Shown here: piece by piece, positions 54,959 through 63,662 of the stretch
Layout of the letters: the number at the start of each line of letters is the position of its first letter
Numbering within the stretch: the stretch's first letter is position 1
NCBI RefSeq assembly: GCF_002939785.1
Contig: NZ_MDEC01000013.1
Coordinates: 1 to 64,000, forward strand
Source: Xanthomonas codiaei
GTDB taxonomy: Bacteria; Pseudomonadota; Gammaproteobacteria; Xanthomonadales; Xanthomonadaceae
Reading direction: 5' to 3'
DNA: 64,000 bases
Position numbers and translations under genes: made by a program
Notes under the pieces: model-generated
Told to the model about the DNA's origin: nothing
The model's database searches: none
The model's input: only the letters and a program-made list of their open reading frames with translations

Positions 54959-55759
54959 ATGAACAGTGACGACAAGCAGGAACGCAAGGCAGAAGCGCAC
55001 GACCTTAACCGTGACCCGATTTCCGGTACCCCCGGCGCACACCCTGTCGGTGTGGGCGTGGGCGGCATCGCGGGCGGCGCGGCAGCGGGCGCGCTTGCGG
55101 GCACGGTATTTGGTCCCCTGGGCACGTTGATCGGTGCTGCGGCGGGTGTGGTCGCCGGCGCTGCGGCGGGCAAGGGCGTCGCCGAGCGCCTGGACCCGAC
55201 GGTCGAAACCGAGTACTGGCGCCAGGAGCATCGCAATCGTCCGTACTACAAAGAGGGCACCGACTACGATCGCGACTATGCCACCGTCTACGGATTCGGC
55301 CTGCAGGCTCGCGAAACGCGCCCCACCAGCACCTGGGAAGAAACCGAAGCCACGCTGGCAGGCGAGTGGCCGCGCAACCGTGGTCAGTCGCGCCTGGAAT
55401 GGGACGAGGCCCGCCTGGCTGCGCGCGATGCCTGGGATCGCGCCGATCGCACCCATAGCGTGTACCGCGACGGCGACACCCACTACGAGGGCCGCTTTGA
55501 TAGCGCCAGCTACCGCGACACCGACTACTCCTATGACGACTACCGCCCTGCCTATCGCTACGGCATGCAGGCGCGCCAGCAGCACGCCGGACGGCAGTGG
55601 GACGATCATCTGGAACGCGACCTGGGCGATGGCTGGGACCGTTTCAAGTCCAATTCGCGCCTGAGCTGGGAGAAGGCCAAGCATGCAGTACGCGAGGCGT
55701 TCGATTCGGACCGCCACGATAATGCAGCACGCCGCACTCCCACCGACCCGCGCATGTAA
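54959..55759 (+). CDS. Glycine-zipper protein with a duplicated YG-QAR/W domain
   Basis: The 266-residue protein has a hydrophilic start and a glycine-zipper hydrophobic stretch at about 30-75 (GVGVGGIAGGAAAGALAG and on). Two copies of a domain of about 50 residues follow, near 111-163 and 201-253. Shared positions read YG-x-QAR, W, E-x-x-L, W, S-x-L-x-W-x-x-A, AR-x-A. The region between is Tyr/Asp/Arg-rich. Glycine zippers insert in or across membranes. I do not recognise the repeated domain. GGAGG precedes the ATG at 54959, and a perfect terminator follows. Confidence 0.85.
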   Translation: MNSDDKQERKAEAHDLNRDPISGTPGAHPVGVGVGGIAGGAAAGALAGTVFGPLGTLIGAAAGVVAGAAAGKGVAERLDPTVETEYWRQEHRNRPYYKEGTDYDRDYATVYGFGLQARETRPTSTWEETEATLAGEWPRNRGQSRLEWDEARLAARDAWDRADRTHSVYRDGDTHYEGRFDSASYRDTDYSYDDYRPAYRYGMQARQQHAGRQWDDHLERDLGDGWDRFKSNSRLSWEKAKHAVREAFDSDRHDNAARRTPTDPRM

Positions 55760-56084
55760 GACAGTGCCGCGCATCACTGGCACCAGGCCGGTGCCGCAAA
55801 AAACAACGGGCCCGATGGGCCCGTTGTTTCTTTGTCTGTGCATACAACGGGCCGATGCGAGAATGATCCTCGGCGCACCTGGTTGAAACCGCCGCACACG
55901 CAACGACGACGCGAGCTCCCGCGTCTGCACAGCAGCACGACGTGCTAGCCGGGACCACCTGGATGCAACCACCTCCCACTCATCGGATGCCTTGCCAGCG
56001 CGCGGATCTAACCATTCCACAGCCGCCGCCAGCCATCGTGGTCTGCACAAAAGATCAGCTGCAGACCAGTGCGCAGTTACGGAC
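55760..56084. other. Intergenic stretch with strong terminator
   Basis: The stretch lies between the convergent glycine-zipper and hydrolase genes. Beyond the terminator at 55801-55829 I see no gene or site. Confidence 0.5.
55801..55829. terminator. Bidirectional terminator
   Basis: AAACAACGGGCCC and GGGCCCGTTGTTT pair over 13 bp around GAT, with T-rich DNA after and A-rich before. It suits both converging transcripts. Confidence 0.85.
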
Positions 56085-56951
56085 TCAATCGGGCGATGTT
56101 TCCACTGCGCGGATATCGCCTCGAAATGCAAGCGCATCCTGCCCTGACGGGGCTGCGGTCTTGTTCTGCTGCTGCAGCATCTGCTTGCGTGCGGCCACCA
56201 CTTCCTTGGCCAGCGCAATCCGGCGCCCCACCACCATTTCGGTCAGCCAGTCGATCAGCGCGCGGGTGTACTGCTGCTGGTGCTCCTTGCCGCTCAGGGC
56301 ATGGTCGGCGCCGGCGATGACCCGCGATGTCAGCGAGCGCGCATTGGCGAACGCGTCGGCATAATTGCGCAGGACCGGATGCGGCACGATGACATCGTTC
56401 TCTGCTTCCACCAGCAATACATCGCCCGTGTAGGCTGCGCAGGCGGCCAGGGCGATATTGTCGCCAGGCGTCAGCACGCGCTGCCGGTAGGCCATCAACT
56501 CCGGGTCGGCATTGAGGCTCACCTTGGGTTGGTCCCAGTGCGCATCCTTGTAGAGCGCAGGCGAGCGCAACGCCAGCCACTCCACCGGGCGTTCGCGTGT
56601 CAACAAAGCGGAGAGATAGCCGCCATAGCTCAGACCGACCACCGCAATCGACTGCCGATCCACGTACGGCAGGCTCGCCAACTGATCGTAGGCGGCAAGG
56701 ATGTCCTGCAGGTTCTGCGCGCGCGTCACGGTCTGCCGCATCGCTGCATGGCCTTCGTGGCCGCGCAGATCGAAGGTGAGGCAGATACACCCCAGACCAA
56801 CCGCCTCACGTGCGCGCACCAGATTGTGGTGCTGGCTGCCGCCCCACCCATGCACGAACAACACCGCCGGAATCCCGGTCGGCGTCAGCAGGGTGCCGCT
56901 CAAGGCGTCTTGATCGACCGCAATGTCGATGCTGGAAAGTTTGGCTTCCAT
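56085..56951 (-). CDS. Alpha/beta hydrolase
   Basis: The 288-residue soluble protein has the oxyanion region FVHGWGGS, a nucleophile elbow GLSYGG, the acid residue region [10 protein letters not shown] and a likely catalytic His in ADHALSG. It resembles dienelactone-hydrolase or acyl-peptidase-like esterases. The substrate is unknown. Its ATG overlaps the stop of the DUF3182 gene, so the two form a tightly coupled leftward pair and probably act in one pathway. Confidence 0.88.
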   Translation of the reverse strand: MEAKLSSIDIAVDQDALSGTLLTPTGIPAVLFVHGWGGSQHHNLVRAREAVGLGCICLTFDLRGHEGHAAMRQTVTRAQNLQDILAAYDQLASLPYVDRQSIAVVGLSYGGYLSALLTRERPVEWLALRSPALYKDAHWDQPKVSLNADPELMAYRQRVLTPGDNIALAACAAYTGDVLLVEAENDVIVPHPVLRNYADAFANARSLTSRVIAGADHALSGKEHQQQYTRALIDWLTEMVVGRRIALAKEVVAARKQMLQQQNKTAAPSGQDALAFRGDIRAVETSPD

Positions 56952-58057
56952 CAGTGGGCTACTATCCTTCGATACTTGTAACGCGGCCCGTTATCGGGCT
57001 GCGTTGCACGGTAATACACCTGCGCATCCGCCGGCGGTTGGCCGGCGTAGATTTCGTGCGTGGACGCATGAACCCATCGCAGCTCGGGGTGCTCCTGGAA
57101 CCTCGCAATCGCCGCCAGCTCGGCCGGCGTGGCACCGCCAATCCGCCAGGATTGCTCGAGCACACCGCAGACCCGCCCGGCGTGGACATCTGCACCACTC
57201 ATCACATCGTAGTTGCGGCGTGAGATGTGCAGGCCAGGATACGCGGCGGCGACAAGGCGATCGTATCGGCATGCCTGCTCGACCACTTGCCTGTGCAGCG
57301 GCTGCAACGCCGTGGACAGCAGCGCCTCCAGCGATCCACGGTGGACCTGTAACGACGATCCACCATACACCTCATCGCCGTCGGTGTTGTGCACGCTGCA
57401 CTGCGTGCCGTGATAGGCGATCCGGATGCCGGCCACGCACAACTCCCCCACGCTATGCGTCAGCGGCTGCAGGATATTGCGCTCCAACACCGCACCGTGT
57501 GTTTGCAGGTACGCATCGGGCAAGGTACCCAGCACATGCAGCAAGTGCGCGGCATCGACGATACGCCATTGCCCGCTGCCGCCCACGCCGGTGGGCAGTT
57601 TCAGGCGCACGTCGCCTTCGGGCAGCAAGCGGGCCAACGCCTGCGTCGCATCGGACTGCGAAAACACCGTATAGCCGACCAAAGTCGCCGGAATCAGCGA
57701 CGTGGCCAACGCCTGATTCCACCCGGCAACGCGCGCGGCACTCTCGCTGATCAACGGGTGGCCGATCACCTTGGTCGCCACGAATGCGTGCGGCACGATG
57801 CCGCCCAGCAATCCGTCGGCGTCGCGGATGCCAAGCGCATGCGCCTGTTCGGTCGTCAAGGTGTCGTCGGGCACATGCAGCGTGCGGCGATCGCCGCGCT
57901 GCTCTACTGTCCCTACACTTGCCAGGCCCGCATCGCGTATTCCCGACAGGCGCGCGATCTCGCTGCAAATCCAGGCGTGCGTGGCACGTTCGTGCCCCTG
58001 CGCATCCACCTCGCGCGTGGTGTGCCCCAGTACCTGGACGTACGGCTGGTTCGCCAT
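56951..58057 (-). CDS. DUF3182 family protein
   Basis: The 368-residue protein matches the DUF3182 layout as I recall it, with the stretch [13 protein letters not shown] near [15 protein letters not shown] and [14 protein letters not shown], then [17 protein letters not shown]. The Lys/Gly-rich segment and the following Glu residues recall an ATP-grasp fold, which would imply ligase activity; this is inference. The start [12 protein letters not shown] at 58057 follows a strong GGGGGAGAGG site. It is coupled to an alpha/beta hydrolase by an overlapping stop/start. Confidence 0.8.
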   Translation of the reverse strand: MANQPYVQVLGHTTREVDAQGHERATHAWICSEIARLSGIRDAGLASVGTVEQRGDRRTLHVPDDTLTTEQAHALGIRDADGLLGGIVPHAFVATKVIGHPLISESAARVAGWNQALATSLIPATLVGYTVFSQSDATQALARLLPEGDVRLKLPTGVGGSGQWRIVDAAHLLHVLGTLPDAYLQTHGAVLERNILQPLTHSVGELCVAGIRIAYHGTQCSVHNTDGDEVYGGSSLQVHRGSLEALLSTALQPLHRQVVEQACRYDRLVAAAYPGLHISRRNYDVMSGADVHAGRVCGVLEQSWRIGGATPAELAAIARFQEHPELRWVHASTHEIYAGQPPADAQVYYRATQPDNGPRYKYRRIVAH

Positions 58058-58161
58058 CACCTCTCCCCCGGCGGCACAGCGCATGTCGGCGATGGCAATG
58101 CTGCGACTCAAGCATGCCTTTGAAGCAAGCACGCCTGCGAAGGCCGAATCGGTCTGACCGG

Positions 58162-58344
58162 TTATTTCAATGCCAGATACAGCCCGATCACGATCAAGAT
58201 CACCACGATCAGACTGATGGCCACACGTCCCCCGCGAAGCTCCAGTAACGCATGCCACCACACACGTGCTTCGGGTGTTCCGCTGGCGTAATGAGGCTTC
58301 CGACGACTGCTTTCGCTGTCCTGCATCCTGAGTGCTCTCTCCAT
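58162..58344 (-). CDS. Small membrane protein, 60 residues
   Basis: A basic N-terminal half (RRKPHYASGTPEARVWWHALLELRGGR) is followed by one membrane helix near the C-terminus (VAISLIVVILIVIGLYLALK). Starts at ATG 58344 or at a second in-frame ATG at 58326. It precedes DUF3182 by about 100 bases in the same direction. No known family. Confidence 0.6.
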   Translation of the reverse strand: MERALRMQDSESSRRKPHYASGTPEARVWWHALLELRGGRVAISLIVVILIVIGLYLALK

Positions 58345-58700
58345 AACGTCGTTGAATACCTTAATGATCAGACGTTACACAAGTGTGGAGCGGTTCAGAA
58401 TCTTCCGTAAAATGTGGCGCTGCACCGACGCCCCCGGCACCAATGCGTGCATGCCGAAGTGATTGCGCGATGGCGACTGAAACACATGCCGCAGCTGCAG
58501 CGAGACGCTGCGCTATCGGTAACGCACGACGAGGATGTATTGCGGTGTTATGCAGGCCCGCATGCATTGTGTGTAGACATGCCGGGAAAACTGACCAGTT
58601 AAGCATGCACGCGTGCAATAGTTGCGTTCGATGATCATCCGTTGACATACCCGTCGTTACCCTGCAGGTCAAGTTTGTTTACGCCGGAACGCACGCAGTT
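58345..58700. other. Divergent intergenic region
   Basis: No gene supported. The part around 58360-58420 is AT-richer. TTGACA at 58642-58647 is a consensus -35 upstream of the gene at 58701, but the matching -10 position (CAGGTC) is poor. Confidence 0.4.
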
Positions 58701-58982
58701 ATGAGCAGAGACCCATCCGTCATCGATGTACAAGCCGAAATCGCGCACTGGCAGGCCAGGCATGCGCAGGGCAACCTGGGTGCAGGCAAGTTCAGCGAAC
58801 TGTCCCCGGTGGTGAAGATGGCCTGCGATATCTATCTGCAGGCGCCGCGCTCGAGCGACCAGGAACGTCTGCGTCTGTTCCGCGATCGCCTCGAGCACCA
58901 TTTCATTTCGTCCAGCACGCAATCCAACTACGAACAGTTGGCAACCGATTGCTGGCAGCGCCTGGGCGCGCGCAATAGTTGA
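58701..58982 (+). CDS. Hypothetical protein, 93 residues
   Basis: A soluble, largely helical protein with evenly spread charges (VQAEIAHWQARHAQGNLG, MACDIYLQAPRSS, LRLFRDRLEHHFI). No membrane segment or known motif. It is followed after 44 bases by another small hypothetical gene in the same direction and the two probably form an operon. Codon use matches the neighbourhood. Confidence 0.75.
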   Translation: MSRDPSVIDVQAEIAHWQARHAQGNLGAGKFSELSPVVKMACDIYLQAPRSSDQERLRLFRDRLEHHFISSSTQSNYEQLATDCWQRLGARNS

Positions 58983-59026
58983 GCCCGCATGTAGCACGCA
59001 AGACCTGTTATTCATTGGAGATCGTC

Positions 59027-59293
59027 ATGAAGACCCCGTATCAAGTGCAGCAGGAGCTGGAACGACTGGAGCGGCTGGTGCCGCACATCATCAGCGACCA
59101 AGGCGACCGCGCGGAGGAGATCCTTGGCTTCCATGTCGCCAGCCTGCTGGGCAGCGCGCCTGCCAGCGAGCACGCCACCATCCGTGAGCGCACCGCGCGC
59201 ATGGCGCGCCTGTGCCGCACTGCGCAGGATGCAGTTCGCACACCGCTCAGACCCATGGGCATCGCTCCGGTCGCCCAGCCGCAGTGGGCCTGA
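59027..59293 (+). CDS. Hypothetical protein, 88 residues
   Basis: Begins MKTPYQVQQELERLERLVPH at 59027 after TGGAG. The sequence is helical and amphipathic, with an Arg-rich middle (IRERTARMARLCRTAQDAVR). No family is recognised. It is terminated by a clear hairpin right after the stop. It shares a direction and short spacing with the 93-residue gene before it. Confidence 0.75.
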   Translation: MKTPYQVQQELERLERLVPHIISDQGDRAEEILGFHVASLLGSAPASEHATIRERTARMARLCRTAQDAVRTPLRPMGIAPVAQPQWA

Positions 59294-59306
59294 CCGATAC
59301 ATCACC

Positions 59307-59328
59307 GGAGCCGCATCGCGGCTCCTTT
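59307..59328 (+). terminator. Rho-independent terminator
   Basis: GGAGCCGC/GCGGCTCC, a perfect 8-bp stem with loop ATC, followed by TTTGCATTT. It ends the two small hypothetical genes. Confidence 0.75.
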
Positions 59329-59369
59329 GCATTTCACCGTCGGCAATGCCGACTCAATCCAGGACATCC

Positions 59370-59963
59370 ATGAAATTCACTCTCGTTGCTGCATCGTTGC
59401 TGGCCATGCTGGCCCTGACCGCCTGCGATCGTCCCGGTGGCGACACCTCGCGCACCGCACCGGCGGTGTCGCCGGAACCGACCGCCGCGCCGGTTAGCGG
59501 CAGCGGTGCGACCGAACTGGCGAAGGGCGACGGCGGGGCATTGGGCGTGCTAGCCGCAATCGACGAAAACGAGATTGCACTGGCAAAGCAGGCCATCGCG
59601 CAGGATCTGGGCGGCGCCACTGCCCAGTTCGCCGAACAGATGCTGCACGACCATGAGTCCAACCTCGAAAAGACCAAGGCGCTGGGCGCCAAGGACAGCC
59701 CACGTGCGCAGGCGATGCGTGCCAAGGGCAAGGCGGCCGTGGACGCGCTGGCCAAGACGCTGAGCCTGCCCGACGGCAAGGACGCCTACCGTAACGCCTT
59801 CATGCGCACCATGGTCAGCGACCATGGCGACACCATCAAGATCCTCGATTCGGAGCTTCTGCCCGCCACCGAGAGCGCCGCGGTCAAGCAGCACCTGGAA
59901 GAGACCCGCCGCGTGGTGTCGGCTCACTTCGAGCGCGCCCACGCGGTGTCGTCCTCGCGCTAA
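59370..59963 (+). CDS. DUF4142 lipoprotein
   Basis: The 197-residue protein has a lipoprotein signal with lipobox LTAC. Asp at position +2 after the Cys would favour retention in the inner membrane under the E. coli rule. A Pro/Thr/Ser-rich linker leads to a ferritin-like four-helix DUF4142 domain (LAAIDENEIALAKQAI, FAEQMLHDHESNL, FMRTMVSDHGDTIKIL). His and Glu residues recur, as in other members, but no metal role is proven. Monocistronic, flanked by terminators. Confidence 0.88.
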   Translation: MKFTLVAASLLAMLALTACDRPGGDTSRTAPAVSPEPTAAPVSGSGATELAKGDGGALGVLAAIDENEIALAKQAIAQDLGGATAQFAEQMLHDHESNLEKTKALGAKDSPRAQAMRAKGKAAVDALAKTLSLPDGKDAYRNAFMRTMVSDHGDTIKILDSELLPATESAAVKQHLEETRRVVSAHFERAHAVSSSR

Positions 59964-59988
59964 GCGACGCCACCCAGGCAGCTTGCAG

Positions 59989-60018
59989 CGCGCCGGCCAG
60001 TCCGGCGCGTTTGCGTTT
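59989..60018 (+). terminator. Rho-independent terminator
   Basis: CGCGCCGG/CCGGCGCG, a perfect 8-bp stem with a 5-base loop, followed by TTTGCGTTT, after the DUF4142 gene. Confidence 0.7.
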
Positions 60019-60161
60019 GGATACACCGGTGCGTCCGGCGCTGTGCCCCGGCACGGCGTTGCGTCGGCCACTGCAGCGCCATCGCCTCGACCACGCAGCT
60101 TCACTGCGCCTGGGCTGGCGCTGTCCTATGGTGCCCGCTCGACCCGGCCCAGGAGCCTTAC

Positions 60162-61049
60162 ATGCGTTTGCTCATCACCGGCGGCACCGGTTTCATCGGC
60201 CAGGCCCTGTGCCCGGCGCTGCTGCATGCCGGCCACCAGGTCAGCGTGCTGACCCGCGATACGCGCCGTGCCGGCCGGGTCCTTCCCGGCGTCACCGCCG
60301 TGGCGACGCTGGACGGGATGCAGGCCGAAGCGGTGATCAACCTGGCGGGCGAGCCGCTGGCGGCCGGGCGCTGGACCGAATCACGCAAGCAGCGCTTCCG
60401 CGACTCGCGGCTGGGCATCACCCGCCAGCTGCACGACTGGATCGCAGCGCAATCGCCGCAGCAACGCCCCTCGATACTGATCTCCGGCTCGGCGGTGGGC
60501 TATTACGGAGAACGTGGCGACACCGCGCTGACCGAAACTGACAGCGCCGGCAACGACTTCTCGGCGGTGCTATGCCGCGACTGGGAAGCCGAAGCCGCCC
60601 GCATCGGCACGCTCGGCCCACGGGTGAGCTGGGTACGCACCGGCATCGTGCTGGACCGTGACGGCGGCGCGCTGGCGCGCATGCTGCCGGCCTTTCGTTT
60701 CGGCGGTGGCGGGCCGTTCGGCGATGGCCGGCACTGGATGAGCTGGATCCACCGCGCCGACATGGTTGCGCTGCTGCTCTGGTTGCTGCAGCACGGGCAG
60801 GCCGGCGCCTACAACGCCACCGCACCCAATCCGGTGACCAATGCGCAGTTCGCCCGCACGCTGGCCAAGGTGCTGCATCGCCCGGCGCTGCTGGCGCTGC
60901 CGGCCGGGCTGCTGCGGCTGGGGTTCGGCGAAATGGCCGAGCTGCTACTGATCAGCCAGCGGGTGCTGCCGCAACGCGCGCTCGATGCCGGGTTTCGCTT
61001 CCAGTACACGCAACTGGACGCTGCCCTGCGCGCCATCCTGCAACGCTGA
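60162..61049 (+). CDS. TIGR01777 family epimerase/SDR protein
   Basis: The 295-residue extended SDR has the Rossmann motif GGTGFIG at 7-13 and the family marks INLAGEPLAAGRWTESRKQ and SGSAVGYYGERGDT. WMSWIHRADMV and a C-terminal DUF1731-like segment with VLPQRALDAGFRFQY are also present. E. coli YfcH is a relative; substrate is unknown. ATG at 60162. The two-component genes start about 160 bases later. Confidence 0.92.
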   Translation: MRLLITGGTGFIGQALCPALLHAGHQVSVLTRDTRRAGRVLPGVTAVATLDGMQAEAVINLAGEPLAAGRWTESRKQRFRDSRLGITRQLHDWIAAQSPQQRPSILISGSAVGYYGERGDTALTETDSAGNDFSAVLCRDWEAEAARIGTLGPRVSWVRTGIVLDRDGGALARMLPAFRFGGGGPFGDGRHWMSWIHRADMVALLLWLLQHGQAGAYNATAPNPVTNAQFARTLAKVLHRPALLALPAGLLRLGFGEMAELLLISQRVLPQRALDAGFRFQYTQLDAALRAILQR

Positions 61050-61205
61050 GCCGCCGGCACCGGTCGCTGGACGGCCACGGACCGACCGGTGCCCGCACCG
61101 CGGCCACGCCCTGCTGGTGGCAAGCCATGCACTAACATTTGCCTAATGCCCCTCTCCGACAGTGGCGCGGATCTCGGACTGGCCCTAGTGCCCGGCGGAA
61201 CCTCT

Positions 61206-61871
61206 ATGCACCTGCTCCTGGTCGAAGACGACACCATGCTGGCCAATGCCATCTGCGAGGGTGTGCGCCAGCAATGCTGGACCATCGACCACGTCGACAG
61301 CGCCGGCGCAGCCAAGACCGCGCTGGTGGACCACCGCTACACCGCGGTGCTGCTGGATATCGGCCTGCCCGGCGAATCCGGGCTGATGGTGCTCCGCTTC
61401 CTGCGCGGCCATTACGACGCCACCCCGGTCATTGCGCTGACCGCACGCGGCCAGCTCACCGATCGCATCCGCGGGCTGGATGCCGGCGCCGACGACTACC
61501 TGGTCAAGCCGTTCCAGTTCGACGAGCTGATGGCACGGCTGCGCGCGGTCGTCCGGCGCAGCCAGGGCCGCGTGGTACCGCTGCTCGGCCAGGGCGATGT
61601 CAGCGTGGACCCGAGCAGCCGCAAGGTCACCAAAGCCGGCAAGTGGGTGGCGCTGAGCGCGCACGAGTATCGGCTGCTGCTGGCATTGATGGAGCGCGCC
61701 GGCCGCGTGGTCACCAAGGACCAGCTGGAAGAAGGCGTGTACGGCGGCCCTTCGGAGGGCGGCAGCAACATGATTGCGGTCTATGTGCACCAGCTGCGGC
61801 GCAAACTTGGCGAGGACCTCATTTCCACCGTGTATGGCCAGGGCTACATGGTCGGCAAGGCACCGGAATGA
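61206..61871 (+). CDS. OmpR/PhoP-family response regulator
   Basis: The 221-residue regulator has a receiver domain with acidic pocket EDD, phosphoacceptor Asp51 in VLLDIGLPG, Thr of ALTARG and Lys101 in YLVKPF. A winged-helix DNA-binding domain follows (SAHEYRLLLALMERAGRVVTKDQL, VYVHQLRRKLG). ATG 61206 is used; an in-frame ATG at 61146 would add 20 unlike residues. Its stop overlaps the kinase start (ATGA), so both are co-translated. Signal and regulon unknown. Confidence 0.93.
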   Translation: MHLLLVEDDTMLANAICEGVRQQCWTIDHVDSAGAAKTALVDHRYTAVLLDIGLPGESGLMVLRFLRGHYDATPVIALTARGQLTDRIRGLDAGADDYLVKPFQFDELMARLRAVVRRSQGRVVPLLGQGDVSVDPSSRKVTKAGKWVALSAHEYRLLLALMERAGRVVTKDQLEEGVYGGPSEGGSNMIAVYVHQLRRKLGEDLISTVYGQGYMVGKAPE

Positions 61872-63061
61872 AGTCCCTGCAGGCGCGCATGCTGGCGGCG
61901 CTGGCGGCCATCGTCCTGCTGAGCTGGTCCACCTCGCTGTGGATCCTGGTCGCGCTGGTCACCCAGGGACACCACAGCGTCTTCGAGCAGGAACTCAACC
62001 TGCTTGGCGATGAATTGGTCAGCGTGCTGCCCGATACGCTGCAACACCGCTTCGACACGCCTGCCGCGCCATCCGCCCAGGCCGACCCCCAGGCCATCAG
62101 CGGCATTGCCTCATCCCGCATCAGCTTCAAGCAGACCCTGATCGCGATGACGCTCAATACTGCGCAGCTGGGCATTCTGGGCCTGCTGGTGTGGTGGGCG
62201 GTACGCACCGCGCTGAACCCGCTGCGCAGCGTGTCTGACGCCATCGCACAACGCACCGGCCTGGACACCGAGCCGGTCCCGCTGGATCGCGTTCCCGACG
62301 AGATCCGCCCACTGATCGATGCGTTCAACACCCTGCTGGCGCGTGTGGAAAAAGCCGTACAGGCCGAGCGCGACTTCGTCGCCGACGCCGCGCACGAACT
62401 GCGGACACCCCTCTCGGCGCTGCATGCCTATGCGGAAGTGGCATTGCGCGCGCCCACCTTGCAGGCCAAGGACGCAGCGCTGCACCAATTGCTGGAAACC
62501 GCGCGCCGCAGCAACCGGTTGGCCGAGCAGCTGCTGGATCTGGCACGGCTGGATGCCGGCATCAGCTCGGCGGCGTACCAGCGTGTGGAGATGAGCGAAC
62601 TGATCTCGCATGTGCTGGACGAGTTCAGCGTGCAGGCCGAGGCGCGCCAAATCGATCTGCACATCGCCGCCGCACCCTGCCTGCTGTGCTGCGACGTGGA
62701 TGCGGTCGGCATCCTGATCCGCAATCTGGTCGACAACGCCATCCGCTATGGACGCAGCCACGGCCTGGTGGAAGCGAGTTGCGGCTATTGCCTGCGCGCC
62801 GATGTGCCGCATCCGTTCGTGCAGGTCAGCGATGACGGCCCCGGCGTACCGGATGCCGCGCGCGCCTCCATCTTCGAGCGGTTCTATCGTGTGCCCGGCA
62901 GCGAGGTGCAGGGCAGCGGCATCGGGCTATCGCTGGTGGCGGGCATCGCACGCCTGCACGGTGCAAGCATCGAAACCTGCGAGGGCAACGAGGGGCGTGG
63001 TTTCTGTGTGCGCGTGGTGTTTTGCGGCGACCACATCCCACCGCAGCCCAAGAGCGGCTGA
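61868..63061 (+). CDS. Sensor histidine kinase
   Basis: The 397-residue kinase has a first membrane helix at about 10-32 and a short periplasmic region of about 60 residues. A second helix at about 90-112 is followed by a HAMP-like linker. The HisKA site has His176 in ADAAHELRTPLSALH, then the N box NLVDNAIRYG and the G boxes DDGPGV and GSGIGLSLVAGI. It resembles QseC/TctE-type sensors with a small input domain. It phosphorylates the regulator encoded just upstream. The ligand is not deducible. Confidence 0.93.
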   Translation: MKSLQARMLAALAAIVLLSWSTSLWILVALVTQGHHSVFEQELNLLGDELVSVLPDTLQHRFDTPAAPSAQADPQAISGIASSRISFKQTLIAMTLNTAQLGILGLLVWWAVRTALNPLRSVSDAIAQRTGLDTEPVPLDRVPDEIRPLIDAFNTLLARVEKAVQAERDFVADAAHELRTPLSALHAYAEVALRAPTLQAKDAALHQLLETARRSNRLAEQLLDLARLDAGISSAAYQRVEMSELISHVLDEFSVQAEARQIDLHIAAAPCLLCCDVDAVGILIRNLVDNAIRYGRSHGLVEASCGYCLRADVPHPFVQVSDDGPGVPDAARASIFERFYRVPGSEVQGSGIGLSLVAGIARLHGASIETCEGNEGRGFCVRVVFCGDHIPPQPKSG

Positions 63062-63307
63062 CAAAACCCCTGCGCTCACCGCCAGGCGCGCGGTCGGTGC
63101 CCGTATCGGCGTGTACCACCCGTATACCCCGGTTCATCCGCGCGCACTCCTCCGCGCGGTCTGCACCCACCTGACGGCTGCTCGCCACCTGTGTGAGCCG
63201 GATCCAAACCGGCCACGCGCACCGACACGTCTGCCGGCCGCATCCAATAACTTTCCAAACCTGCCTGCCTACAGTGCACACACCGCACGCATCCAGGATG
63301 CAATGTG

Positions 63308-63598
63308 ATGATGTACTCGCCCCGTTCCACTCCGAGCCCAGCTACCACCCCGGGGCTGTCGACGCCGCGCAGTGCGGCAAACGACGGCCTGACCGCCACT
63401 GTCGGCGATGCACCAGCATTGGCGGATTTCCCCTGCGGCCGCACCGGCATCGGCAACCGCGACATCTGGTGCGCGCTGCCGGATATCCGCAGCGCGCGCA
63501 CGCTGCGCCGCCTGCAGCGCTGGGCCACGCGTGGCGTGTTGTTTGCCGCCTCCGGCCTGGCCTTTGCGCTGGCCCTGGCCAGTGCGCTGCTGCATTGA
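63308..63598 (+). CDS. Small hypothetical membrane protein
   Basis: Two neighbouring ATG codons (63308, 63311) and a GTG (63305) are possible starts, giving 95-97 residues. The first half is Thr/Ser/Pro-rich and disordered; the middle has CGRTGIGNRDIWCALPDIRS, and a C-terminal membrane helix (GVLFAASGLAFALALASALL) closes it. This is a tail-anchored layout. No family is recognised. It follows the histidine kinase by about 245 bases. Confidence 0.6.
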   Translation: MMYSPRSTPSPATTPGLSTPRSAANDGLTATVGDAPALADFPCGRTGIGNRDIWCALPDIRSARTLRRLQRWATRGVLFAASGLAFALALASALLH

Positions 63599-63662
63599 AG
63601 CCGGCATGCGCACAGCCGCCATCCCGACCCCGTTCGACTTCCGCCATCGCAGGCCCGTCACC

